DNA of 64,000 nucleotides from Haloactinopolyspora alba (GTDB lineage: Bacteria; Actinomycetota; Actinomycetes; Jiangellales; Jiangellaceae), in NCBI RefSeq assembly GCF_003014555.1, contig NZ_PYGE01000006.1, positions 124,001 to 188,000 of the forward strand, read 5' to 3'. The position numbers were made by a program, and so were the translations under genes. Positions 25,383-32,958 of this stretch are shown in pieces; position 1 is the stretch's first letter, and each line of letters opens with the position of its first letter. The notes beneath the pieces are model-generated. The model ran no database searches, was not told the DNA's origin, and was given only the letters and a program-made list of their open reading frames with translations.

Positions 25383-26005
25383 GGGACAAGCCCGACCTGG
25401 CCGAGCTGATCGACCTGGCCGGACGGCGGCACGAAAGCGCGAACTCCAAGCAGTGCGCGGGCTGTGGCGAGGCGACCTGGCGGCGAGAGGGCGAGCTGCC
25501 CGGACAGTTTCGGCGACGCAAGTACTGTACGCGGGATTGCTACAGCACGACCCGAGCCGTCGCCCCCGCCCGCAAGTCGTGCGAGCAATGCGGCGAGACG
25601 ATGGAGCAGGATCGTGCCGGGCGCGAGTCCGTCAGCCAGTTCCGGCGGCGGCAGTTCTGCTCCCTTCGGTGCTACCACGACCACCGGGGCGGCGAGAAGG
25701 CCGCGCTGGCCGAGGTGCGACGGATGTGCTTCGGCTGCGGGGGCCACCTCGAGCCGAGGTATGGCGAGGGCGCAGAGGCATTCGCGGCCCGCAAGTACTG
25801 CGAGGCCGCCTGCATGGCGAAGCGTCGGGCGTACGTTGTCGAGGAGCTGGACTTCCTCGTCGGCACGGACACGCCGGACAGCCTGGCCAGGCGCCTCGGA
25901 TACAGCCGCAGCCACCTCATGGAGCTGCTCGACGAGGTGGAGCGCCCGGACCTGGCGCAGGCATTCCGACAGGAGCGCAACGATGACGCGGTTCGCGCGG
26001 CTTGA
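25379..26005 (+). CDS. Three tandem zinc modules plus HTH, DNA-binding candidate
   Basis: This 208-residue protein has three similar modules, each with CxxCG at the start and Y/FCxxxC at the end: CAGCGEATW...KYCTRDCY, CEQCGETME...QFCSLRCY, and CFGCGGHLE...KYCEAACM. Between the pairs lie Arg-rich loops (PGQFRRRKYC, VSQFRRRQFC). Each could bind one zinc as a treble-clef-type knuckle. A C-terminal helix-turn-helix-like piece follows (TPDSLARRLGYSRSHLMELL). The GTG start overlaps the resolvase stop and the end overlaps the primase start. The combined array suggests sequence-specific binding, perhaps at an origin or promoter. I know of no described protein with exactly this order. Confidence 0.7.
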   Translation: MRDKPDLAELIDLAGRRHESANSKQCAGCGEATWRREGELPGQFRRRKYCTRDCYSTTRAVAPARKSCEQCGETMEQDRAGRESVSQFRRRQFCSLRCYHDHRGGEKAALAEVRRMCFGCGGHLEPRYGEGAEAFAARKYCEAACMAKRRAYVVEELDFLVGTDTPDSLARRLGYSRSHLMELLDEVERPDLAQAFRQERNDDAVRAA

Positions 26006-26423
26006 GCCACAGCGGCCCGAGGATTCCGGACGACCCGAACTGTCGGAGGTCCTGGAGCACTACGGCGTCCAGGTCAACCGGGCCAGGGCGCGTCAGATGG
26101 TCCGCTGTCCCGTGCATGACGATCGCACGCCGTCGTGCTCACTCGACCTCCGCGGCACTGGCCTGTGGAACTGCCATCGCTGCGGCGAGGGCGGCGACGT
26201 GTGGAACCTGATCATGAAGAAGGAGGGGACAGATTTCCGAGGAGCACGAGCCGCTGCGGCCACTCTCGGGTTCGCAACGGGAGATGCTGGAGGAGGCGAC
26301 GACCTCGTACCAGAGGGCCGTTTCGCGCGAAGTCGCGGAGTACCTGATAGCGCGAGGAATCGGTCAGGCCGAGGCGGCTACGTTCCGGCTGGGCTACGTC
26401 GCCGACCCCCATCCGGGCCATGA
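25983..26423 (+). CDS. DNA primase, zinc-binding N-terminal part (frame 1 of a split gene)
   Basis: From the ATG at 25,983 this frame carries the CHC2-type zinc finger of DnaG-like primases: VRCPVHDDRTPSC near residue 39 and WNCHRCGEGGDVWNLI near 60. After about residue 100 (ATGDAGGGDD) the frame continues into Arg/Pro-rich sequence and stops at 26,423, whereas the neighbouring frame holds the expected continuation. Either the frame is changed by recoding near 26,280 or the zinc domain is a separate short protein. It overlaps the zinc-module gene by 23 bases. Confidence 0.75.
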   Translation: MTRFARLEPQRPEDSGRPELSEVLEHYGVQVNRARARQMVRCPVHDDRTPSCSLDLRGTGLWNCHRCGEGGDVWNLIMKKEGTDFRGARAAAATLGFATGDAGGGDDLVPEGRFARSRGVPDSARNRSGRGGYVPAGLRRRPPSGP

Positions 26424-26904
26424 GCACGTCCGGGGCCGCCTAGCCATCCCCTACCTGGGGCACGACGGCCGCGTACTCAGCGTCCGCTTCCGCTGCCTCC
26501 AGGTGCACTCATGCAAGGACGCGGGCCACGGCAAGTACAAGTCGCTCGAGGGCGAGCCGACCCGGATGTTCAACGTCCCGGCGCTGCACGTGGCCGGCGA
26601 CGAAATCCACCTGTGCGAGGGCGAGCTGGACTGCATCATCCTCACGAAGATTGGCCTCAACGCGGTTGCCGTCGCTGGGAACCACGCATGGGCCGGCCGC
26701 CACCGCAGGATGCTGAACGGCTTCTCCCGCGTGTGGACATGGGCAGACCCGGACAAGGCCGGGAGCGAGCTGACCAACACGGTGACCCGCGCGCTGGTGA
26801 CGGCCAAGCCCGTCCGACTCCGCGAGGGCGACGTGACCGACGAATACCTCAAGCATGGGGCCGAGCACCTTCTCGGCTTGCTTGAGCGCAAGGAGGTGTA
26901 CTAG
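26284..26904 (+). CDS. DNA primase, TOPRIM part (frame 2 of the split gene)
   Basis: This 206-residue frame carries the catalytic part of the primase: a helical segment EYLIARGIGQAEAATFRLGY, a strand block with RFRCLQVHSC, then the TOPRIM signatures LCEGELDCI and WADPDKAG. Its ATG at 26,284 has GGGAG directly against it, too close for a normal site, so synthesis by frameshift from the zinc-domain frame or by re-initiation is likely. It lies in frame +1 relative to the zinc part, open back to 26,218. The final TAG falls inside an ACTAGT element. Confidence 0.78.
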   Translation: MLEEATTSYQRAVSREVAEYLIARGIGQAEAATFRLGYVADPHPGHEHVRGRLAIPYLGHDGRVLSVRFRCLQVHSCKDAGHGKYKSLEGEPTRMFNVPALHVAGDEIHLCEGELDCIILTKIGLNAVAVAGNHAWAGRHRRMLNGFSRVWTWADPDKAGSELTNTVTRALVTAKPVRLREGDVTDEYLKHGAEHLLGLLERKEVY

Positions 26905-26912
26905 TGTGACCG
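26897..26912 (+). promoter_or_regulatory. ACTAGT element copy (TGTACTAGTGTGACCG)
   Basis: It overlaps the primase stop and the GTG start of the next gene, directly after AAGGAGG. A protein bound here, or RNA structure, would touch the translation start. Confidence 0.45.
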
Positions 26913-27142
26913 AGCTTCGAGAGAAGCTGGCCCAGGTACCGGCCCGAAGGAAGCCGCTAGGCAAGGTCGAGGCCATCCTCGCCTCCCTGGACGACGCCGA
27001 GCGCGACCTGGTGACCGAGACCCTAGCCGGAACGGACCACACGTCCGAGTCCCTGGCGGCGATCCTCACCGAGTCCGGTCATCCCATCTCGACCTCCACC
27101 ATCCGCAGCTACAGGCGCGACTTGCGCCGGAAGGTGCCCTAG
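26906..27142 (+). CDS. Small HTH protein
   Basis: This 78-residue protein starts at the GTG after AAGGAGG. Residues 40-72 look like a helix-turn-helix ([20 protein letters not shown] then RRDLRRKVP), with a helical N-terminus. Similar small proteins are common in actinophages and unassigned. It probably binds DNA. Confidence 0.65.
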   Translation: MTELREKLAQVPARRKPLGKVEAILASLDDAERDLVTETLAGTDHTSESLAAILTESGHPISTSTIRSYRRDLRRKVP

Positions 27143-27342
27143 TGAGACCAGCACAGATCAGCGAGCAGCTTCCGGTCACCCGCGAGCAGCTCCAGAAGGT
27201 CGCGGACTTCGTGGCCCTGCCTCCGGCCGACATTGTCCGAATCGCTCCAGAGTTCGATTCGGAGACGAACCTCGCCCGCTACCGGGTGCACACCACGTTC
27301 GGCGGTCGGCCGTACGCCATGCCGAAGTCGGTGATCGCGTGA
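27142..27342 (+). CDS. Small unknown early protein
   Basis: A 66-residue frame beginning at a GTG that overlaps the previous stop by one base. It has an N-terminal helix ([20 protein letters not shown]) and a strand pair ([16 protein letters not shown]). No family is recognised. Packing with four-base overlap to the next gene supports it. Confidence 0.55.
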
Positions 27343-27704
27343 GTGCCCCGCTGCCCGACCTGCTCCAAATCGACCGAGCGCTCGAAGAGGTCTTCGACGA
27401 GCGCGTCCGCCAGGACGAGCGCTGGGGCGAGCAGAACCACCCCACGGTGGGCGGCGCAGGCCCTCACGCCGGCCTGGTCATCCACGCGAACTACGCATAT
27501 GAGGCTGAGCGCTGGAAGTGGAGCAACGGGGTCCGTGTCGAGCGAGGGCGCCTCACTTGGGACGGGATCTTACTCGAGGAGACCTACGAGGCCCTCGGCG
27601 AGGTCGACCCGACCAGGCGCCGCGAGGAGCTGGTCCAAGTGGCCGCCGTCGCAGTCGCCATGATCCAGCACATCGACCGGAAGGCGGCGAGCGCCAGTGA
27701 GTGA
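27339..27704 (+). CDS. MazG-like nucleotide pyrophosphohydrolase
   Basis: This 121-residue all-alpha protein fits the phage MazG-like group that hydrolyses nucleoside triphosphates, including alarmone-related ones. The acidic helix motifs are [34 protein letters not shown] and [19 protein letters not shown], the two E-rich metal-binding helices of the fold. It overlaps both neighbours. In phages it is thought to reshape nucleotide pools or stress signals. Confidence 0.75.
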
Positions 27705-28884
27705 GCTGACCGAGAAGCTCAAGGCCGCGCCCCCGGCGCCGGCCTCGCGCCGAGCCCCGCAGGCGGTGTTCTCGAGCCGTGTCGACATCAACAGCCTCAA
27801 GGGTGAGGCCGAGGTCGAGCTGAACGACGAGCCCGGCGTGGTGACCGAAGGTACCGCACTGGAGTTCCTCGAGAAGGAAGGCCAGGACCCCTCGCTCTGG
27901 GAGGTCGTCTCGCTCCGGCGCTCCGAGTGGGACTCGCCAGGCGGCAACCGGCTCGAGGCCACGCGCGTGTCCTTCCGGCGCCGCGAGCGGGCCGCCGAGC
28001 ACGATCTGATGCCGGACCTGGACGATCTGCATGCCGCCGTCGAACGAGCGGTAGCAGCCGACGCCTGGATCGACCCCGACTTCGGCATCCCCCAGGTGAC
28101 CAACGTAGCCGTCATCGCCGACCCACAGGCCGGCAAGGTGGACCACCGGGGCGGCACTTCGGAGCTGCTCCAGCGCCTCGAGATGAGCCTGGCGCGCTGG
28201 GCGGCGTACGTCCAGGAGCAGCAGCCCGAGGAGATCATCCTCGCCGACGCCGGGGACGCGATCGAGAACTTCGAGAGCGTCGGGTCGCAGGACCGGACGA
28301 ACGACCTCCAGCTCACCGAGCAGATTCGCGTCTGGCGCCGAGTGTTCTGGAAGTGGATCGACACGGCCGCCCAGCTGGCGCCTTCGGTGAAGGTCCTGTC
28401 GGTCGGCTCGAACCACTGCCGCGTGCGCCGGGGCAAGAGCGAGATGGGCACCACGCTGGACGACTTCGGGATCGAGGTCCTGTCGCAGGTGATGGACATG
28501 GCCGAGGTCTACCCGGAGCGGTATGGCCACGTCGAGTTCTACGCGCCGGACCAGCACTCCGAGTCCGTGGCGGTCGAGGCCGTCGGCGGCAGGGTGCTGG
28601 GCCTGGCGCACGGCCATCAGGTGCGCAACCCGGACCAGCTCGGCAAGTGGCTGGCCGGCCAGGCCCTGGGCCGGACGCCGATCGGCAGTGCGGACATCGC
28701 CGTCTTCGGCCACTTCCACAACCTGCGCGTGCAGACCGTGGGCGACGACCGGTGGCTGTTCATCGCGCCGACGTCGGACAACGGCAGCTCGTGGTTCCGC
28801 AACCTCTCCGGCGCGGAGTCGGCGCCCGGCGTCATGTCCGTGACGCTCGACTCCGACGGCTGGCGAGACCTGGTGATCGTGTGA
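27697..28884 (+). CDS. Calcineurin-like metallophosphoesterase
   Basis: This 395-residue protein has an N-terminal unassigned part (residues 1-130, disordered then a DNA-binding-like helical piece) and a metallophosphoesterase core. The metal ligands are in [31 protein letters not shown] and FGHFHN, in the right order (DxQ replaces the usual DxH). Phosphoesterases of this type in actinophage early operons are likely nucleases or nucleotide phosphatases. The start is coupled to the MazG-like gene. Confidence 0.8.
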
Positions 28885-29213
28885 CGGGGGTGGCAGAGCA
28901 GGTGATGCTCAACAACTGGGAGACCGAGAGCGACCCCCGCGCCGAGCTGGCTGAGCTGCCCGAGCGCGTTGGCCGGCAGGTGGCTCGGCGCTTCAAGGGC
29001 GCCGACTGGGAGGACCTCCGTCAGGACGCCTGGATCTGGCTGCTCGAGCGGCCAGAGATGGTCGAGGAGTACCTCGAGAAGCACGGCGAGAACGCCCTCG
29101 GTTACATCGAGCGCAACATGCGCCGCTTCCTCACGGAGCGGCGCGGCGCCGAGGCCGAGCGGACCTTCAACACCACGAGCATCGAAAACGAGATGGAGGC
29201 CGGCCGGCTGTGA
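28881..29213 (+). CDS. Sigma-70 region 2-like protein (split sigma, part 1)
   Basis: This 110-residue protein carries a segment like sigma-70 region 2: RFKGADWEDLRQDAWIWLLE (the region 2.1/2.2-like helix that binds the polymerase clamp) and ALGYIERNMRRFLTERR (region 2.3/2.4-like, for -10 recognition). It lacks region 4, which is found in the next gene. The start GTG at 28,881 overlaps the previous stop, and its end overlaps the next start by four bases, so the two products would be made in equal amounts. Confidence 0.65.
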   Translation: MTGVAEQVMLNNWETESDPRAELAELPERVGRQVARRFKGADWEDLRQDAWIWLLERPEMVEEYLEKHGENALGYIERNMRRFLTERRGAEAERTFNTTSIENEMEAGRL

Positions 29214-29608
29214 CCGTCGCAACCCAGCACCACTACGGCGACCAGTTCTCCTACGGCCGGGAGCAGGTCGAGGACCTGCTGCCCGGCCTCTGGGACCCGG
29301 AATACGCCTACGGGACTCGCACGAGCGAGGGCGAGCCCGAGCCGGGCATGCCCAAAGGGTCCGAGCCGGACCCGCGCAAGAGCGTCGACTGGATCGCCCA
29401 CATGTGCGACATCCAGATCGCCTGGGCCAACAGCTCGGCGCTGACGCCGGCCGAGCGCGCGGCCATCTTCCTGCGCCACGGCATGCACTGGGGCCAGGCG
29501 CGCATCGCAGAACTACAGGGCGTGAGCGAGTCGACGATCTCGCGGCGCATCGACAGCGGCATCCAGGCGCTCATCGCGTTCCTGGACGGAGAGGAGCACG
29601 ACCAGTGA
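29210..29608 (+). CDS. Sigma-70 region 4-like protein (split sigma, part 2)
   Basis: This 132-residue protein ends in a region 4-like helix-turn-helix: TPAERAAIFLRHGMHWGQAR then LQGVSESTISRRIDSGIQAL (about residues 75-125), resembling the -35-binding domain. The N-terminal half is unlike known sigma regions (Gly/Glu/Pro-rich). Together with the gene before it, it could form a two-subunit sigma factor, as SigO and RsoA do in Bacillus subtilis. A separate regulator built from one HTH domain is the alternative. Confidence 0.65.
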   Translation: MTVATQHHYGDQFSYGREQVEDLLPGLWDPEYAYGTRTSEGEPEPGMPKGSEPDPRKSVDWIAHMCDIQIAWANSSALTPAERAAIFLRHGMHWGQARIAELQGVSESTISRRIDSGIQALIAFLDGEEHDQ

Positions 29609-30342
29609 GGACCCCCGTCAACACGCGCGCGGCCCTGCGCCTTCTCGAGGAGGTCGTCGAGGGCAACGAGGGCTACGTCTACGAGGACGAAGACGGCGTC
29701 CCGGCCGACTCCACCATGTGCCATTACGTTCACCGCACCGAGGGCGGCAGCGCCCCCGGATGCATCGTGGGTCATGCGCTGCACCGAGCAGGTGTTCCCA
29801 TCTCGAATCTCCTCGAGATCGAGGGCTCGACCATTGGTACCGAACAGGCCGCCAGGGTTGGCGTTGCCCTCGAGGGGCGTGCCGTGGACGTCCTGTCGGC
29901 CGCGCAGGCGGCGCAGGACGTCGGGGAGACTTGGGGCGAGGCTCTCGAGCACGCCCGTGCCGTCGCCGCCGAGGCGGCGGCCGACGATGAGGCCGAGGTA
30001 GAGGCCCTGTTGGTGCACGGCACGAGCCATCCCGTTGCGCACGCCCAGACCAGCATCCCGATCGCCGAGGTCGACCAGGCGGTCCTCGAGCTGGCCTTCG
30101 GTGGCGTCGCGGCGGACGCCCGGAAGGCTCAGGCTCGGAGCCAGCGCCGTCGGGATCTGGCCGACGAGATCCAGCATCTGGTTGGCGAGCACCAGGGCGA
30201 GGCCAACGCCTGGGCCGAGCTTGCCGATCGCCAGTACGGCACGGGCGATGATGACGCGGCACTGCTCAGTGCCTCGCAAGGCGACCTGCACCGGCACACG
30301 GTCGACGTCCTGACCGAAGCGTACCGATTGCTCGACCGATGA
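29605..30342 (+). CDS. Unknown phage protein
   Basis: This 245-residue protein starts at a GTG coupled to the sigma-like gene. The first 100 residues hold MCHYVHRTEGGSAPGCIVGH, suggesting an ordered domain with Cys and His; the rest is helical and acidic with RSQRRRDLADEIQHLVGEHQ in the last third. No family is recognised. Its place at the end of the early operon gives no clear role. Confidence 0.65.
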   Translation: MRTPVNTRAALRLLEEVVEGNEGYVYEDEDGVPADSTMCHYVHRTEGGSAPGCIVGHALHRAGVPISNLLEIEGSTIGTEQAARVGVALEGRAVDVLSAAQAAQDVGETWGEALEHARAVAAEAAADDEAEVEALLVHGTSHPVAHAQTSIPIAEVDQAVLELAFGGVAADARKAQARSQRRRDLADEIQHLVGEHQGEANAWAELADRQYGTGDDDAALLSASQGDLHRHTVDVLTEAYRLLDR

Positions 30343-30593
30343 GCGCGCTCCTCTCTGCCGAGGTCGAGCGCATCGTCCGAAGCCACGCCGCAGAGTTCGA
30401 GCAGCTCCATCGGTTCCGGTCGGCGCTGCTGGAGCAGAGACACAACCTCGATGGCGCGTACGTGACGGTCGGCGTCGCGCATCCGCTCGGCGCCATCTCG
30501 GGGGTCACTCACCTCTTCGGCATCCCGCTGCGGTACGTCGATGGCAGTGACGGGCCGCGCCTATCCCTGCCGCTGGGAGTTGAGAGCCGATGA
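30339..30593 (+). CDS. Small unknown phage protein
   Basis: An 84-residue frame that overlaps the previous stop (ATGA). It has an N-terminal helix (SAEVERIVRSHAAEFEQL) and a C-terminal strand block (GAYVTVGVAHPLGAISG). No family is recognised. It overlaps the next start by four bases. Confidence 0.55.
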   Translation: MSALLSAEVERIVRSHAAEFEQLHRFRSALLEQRHNLDGAYVTVGVAHPLGAISGVTHLFGIPLRYVDGSDGPRLSLPLGVESR

Positions 30594-30808
30594 GCAGCCC
30601 CGGTGGCGCGACCGTGGAGATTGTCAGCGGGGAGCAGCTCCGGCGCGAGCTGGAGGCCCTGGAGGCGGCTTACCCGCCCCTGGTCGACCTGGGCAACGAG
30701 GACTGGTGCTGCCCGGGCTGCGCCGAGGTGGACGCCAGTCGGCGCGGAGTGCCGTGGACTGCCATCGACGCTTGGAGTCGCAACAAGTTCCTCCTTGGCG
30801 AGCGATAG
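30590..30808 (+). CDS. Small protein with CxxC motif
   Basis: A 72-residue frame at the end of the early operon, starting at an ATG that overlaps the previous stop. An N-terminal acidic helix (QLRRELEALEAAYPPL) is followed by DWCCPGCAEVD, a CxxC pair that could bind zinc with another partner, and a short C-terminal helix. No family is recognised. A hairpin terminator follows. Confidence 0.55.
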   Translation: MSSPGGATVEIVSGEQLRRELEALEAAYPPLVDLGNEDWCCPGCAEVDASRRGVPWTAIDAWSRNKFLLGER

Positions 30809-30819
30809 CCCTTGTACGC

Positions 30820-30860
30820 AACTGGCCCCAGCTAGGCCCGTCACCTAACTGGGGCCAGTT
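30820..30860. terminator. Hairpin at the end of the early operon
   Basis: A 12-bp perfect stem (AACTGGCCCCAG with CTGGGGCCAGTT) and a 17-base loop. There is no long T run, so it is a moderate candidate; it would serve both the rightward early operon and the leftward small membrane gene at 30,902. Confidence 0.6.
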
Positions 30861-30901
30861 ACGTGTCTAGCACCGGGCATCGTGCTTCCGAGGCCGGTCG
30901 A

Positions 30902-31066
30902 TCACTTCCCTGGCGTCCGACCGCCTCGGACCACGAGCAGCCGCAGTACCTGGATCGCCGCGCGACGACGGCCAGGATCTCTTGTGCGTAGCGCAACCAA
31001 GGTCGGGATGAACAGGAGGGCCAAATACATTGCTGTAGGCAGCCACATCCATGCGGTTAGGTTCAC
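30902..31066 (-). CDS. Small membrane protein with basic tail
   Basis: A 54-residue leftward frame: GTG start at 31,066, stop TGA at 30,902-30,904. One membrane helix, WMWLPTAMYLALLFIPTLVAL, is followed by a basic helix with RRRAAIQVLRLL. It resembles small membrane proteins of actinomycetes that I have seen as conserved hypotheticals. A possible AGGAAG lies 12 bases upstream, rather far. The hydrophobic-then-basic pattern is unlikely by chance, but the frame is short. Confidence 0.5.
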   Translation of the reverse strand: MNLTAWMWLPTAMYLALLFIPTLVALRTRDPGRRRAAIQVLRLLVVRGGRTPGK

Positions 31067-31251
31067 TGAGGACCGACACTTCCTGCCGAACTCCCCTTCG
31101 GCGTAGTAGTCGCCCCCCGCCCGGCCCTACGAGATCAACAGTACACCATCGACACTGCATGTGCATGTGCAAGTAGCGCGTCCGCAGACGTCACCTTGTG
31201 TCCGACCGTCATGAGACACTCCACCGATCAGCGCAGGCGAAGGGTGGGGAC

Positions 31252-32019
31252 ATGATCGATCAGAAGATGATGGACGAGGCGATGGCCGAAGTCGGCCAGA
31301 TGCTGGAGGACACCGCGTCGTTGCGATTCGACTTGCCGGAGTCGGTCACGGCACAGGAAGGGTGGGAAGAGGAGGTCAGGTTCATTGGTGGCTGGCTACG
31401 ACACATCGAACACACGCTCGAAGCAGTCGCGCTCCTAGTGAATAACGAGCACCCACACGCTGCCGCGCCCCTTGTCAGACTGGCCCTGGAGGATGCCGTA
31501 AGCGCAGCTCTCGTCGCCAGAGATCCCAAGGCGTGGGAAGCGGTCTTAGCCAAAGCCCAAGACTCCGAGGGCCGAGTCCTGAGGGACATGTACCAGGCCG
31601 GCCTCACGCCGCCCGACGAACTCAAGGATCTCGTCGACTCGCTCCCTCCGAGCGCGCCTGACGGCTACGGACCCGTCAAGAACATGACCGCACGATTCAA
31701 GGCGCTAGGCGATGATGGCGCGCGTCTGCTCGCTCTCTGGGGCCTGCTGACGCAGCAGAGCCATGGCAACATCCACACGGCATCCCTCTTCCTCGACTTC
31801 GACGGTGGCCCCGGTGGGATTCCATCGATCCGGCTTGATCCTCAGCTTCCCGCGGACCTGCTCAACCTCCACTTCACGAGCCTCGATTGCATGCTCCTCG
31901 CCACTGAGTCGTACAGCCAGGTCCTCGTGGGAGACCCGCTCGGAAGCGCGGTGCAGGCTATCCACGCCCGGAAGGCTGCCGTTGAAGAGAAGCTCATCAA
32001 AGCTTCACGTGCCGACTAG
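31252..32019 (+). CDS. DUF5677-like helical accessory protein
   Basis: This 255-residue, mostly helical protein starts at the ATG at 31,252, with AAGGGTGGGG upstream. Its central segment (FIGGWLRHIEHTLEAVALLV, then LVRLALEDAVSAALVARDP) recalls the HEPN-like fold of DUF5677 proteins. The assignment is tentative; no RxxxxH catalytic motif is sure. Its codon use is less GC-rich than the phage core, and it lies alone in the accessory region beside the attachment site. It may be a cargo gene expressed in the lysogen, perhaps for defence, which is an inference. Confidence 0.6.
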   Translation: MIDQKMMDEAMAEVGQMLEDTASLRFDLPESVTAQEGWEEEVRFIGGWLRHIEHTLEAVALLVNNEHPHAAAPLVRLALEDAVSAALVARDPKAWEAVLAKAQDSEGRVLRDMYQAGLTPPDELKDLVDSLPPSAPDGYGPVKNMTARFKALGDDGARLLALWGLLTQQSHGNIHTASLFLDFDGGPGGIPSIRLDPQLPADLLNLHFTSLDCMLLATESYSQVLVGDPLGSAVQAIHARKAAVEEKLIKASRAD

Positions 32020-32037
32020 TTCCGGCAGGCCCGGAAC

Positions 32038-32086
32038 GCAGAAGGCCCCGCTCCGGGTGCAACCTCCCTGGAGCGGGGCCTTCTGC
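32038..32086. terminator. Bidirectional terminator between convergent accessory genes
   Basis: A perfect 17-bp stem (GCAGAAGGCCCCGCTCC with its complement) and a 15-base loop, ending with short T/A tracts on both sides. It serves the DUF5677-like gene on the right strand and the DUF2321 gene on the other. Confidence 0.9.
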
Positions 32087-32091
32087 TCTGG

Positions 32092-32637
32092 TCACAGATT
32101 GAGCTGGGCGCGGATTGCAGCCGTCACCAGCCCTTCCAGGACGTTGGACACACGTTCGGACCGAAGCGCGTCACCCGAGCGGCGCTTCACCTCTGACCAA
32201 GCCGCCTTCTCGTCCCTCTCCGATAGCGATGACTCCCGAAGTCGCTCCAGATGGTCCTGGATCACCACGAGGTCCGCCTCATCGATCTCTTCGGCCTCGT
32301 CAAGCAAGTTCTCCAGCTCGTGGATTCGCTCTTGGCGAGTCGCCCAAGGCATCGCGGCGCCGCATCCGTCGCAGAATGACGGACGCCTCGGCGTCGAGAA
32401 GCTAACCACGCCGGGCACGAACTGGTCGCCGCGAATCCGCACCCCGCAACTACGGCACGCCGTGAGCATTCGCGCGCCACACGACGGGCAGGCGTCGGAG
32501 ACGGTCACCGGGCCGCCGGGCTCTAAGTCCACCGTCTCGACGTGCCCCCGCTTACATACAGCGGCGCCCAGGTAGAAAGAACCGCCGCGCCGTGCCCCTT
32601 CTTGCTCGGCTGCTGGCCACTTGATCTCGCTCACCAT
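32092..32637 (-). CDS. DUF2321 zinc-ribbon protein
   Basis: This 181-residue protein has the DUF2321 layout: AAVCKRGHVETVD, then CPSCGARMLTACRSCGVRIR, then PSFCDGCGAAMPW, three zinc-knuckle pairs, followed by a helical C-terminus (AEEIDEADLVVIQDHLERLR). The ATG at 32,637 has a G-rich site upstream. Proteins of this family are short accessory proteins of unknown function. It is transcribed leftwards away from the attachment site, opposite to the DUF5677-like gene. Confidence 0.75.
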   Translation of the reverse strand: MVSEIKWPAAEQEGARRGGSFYLGAAVCKRGHVETVDLEPGGPVTVSDACPSCGARMLTACRSCGVRIRGDQFVPGVVSFSTPRRPSFCDGCGAAMPWATRQERIHELENLLDEAEEIDEADLVVIQDHLERLRESSLSERDEKAAWSEVKRRSGDALRSERVSNVLEGLVTAAIRAQLNL

Positions 32638-32958
32638 GGCTTCTCGCCCCCCTCGCTCGTAGATTCCCGACCGGAGCGGCCGATCGGCGCGAAGATCGTA
32701 TACCTAGCCCAGGACACACGTGCAATCGACGCGGAACGCAAAAAGGCCCCGACCCAGGGATCTCTCCCTGAGCCGGGGCCCGGCTTATACCATGAGCGTC
32801 GTCGGTTGCGCCAGCCCGCGACGTCGCGTCAGTGAGCACATAGTGAGCAGACCGCGACGCGACGCCGTGGAATGGGGCGAACATCCTAATCGCCCCGACG
32901 CCCTGAGCTGCTCAGTTGACGCCCATCGTTGCTGGTGATATGGACGGCCGTACGTGCA
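32638..32958. other. Non-coding end of the prophage
   Basis: No convincing gene is seen in this stretch between the DUF2321 gene and the attachment site. It holds the terminator-like hairpin at 32,745-32,780 and presumably the promoter of the DUF2321 gene. Confidence 0.6.
32745..32780 (-). terminator. Leftward terminator near the prophage end
   Basis: Nested stem: GGCCCCG with CGGGGCC outside and CAGGGA with TCCCTG inside. On the minus strand it ends in GGCCTTTTT, so it would stop transcription entering the prophage from the host genes on the right. Confidence 0.7.

Noticed and set aside
30867-31172. Longer leftward frame overlapping the small membrane protein
   Set aside because: It has no family-like composition; the shorter frame in another register has a clear membrane helix.
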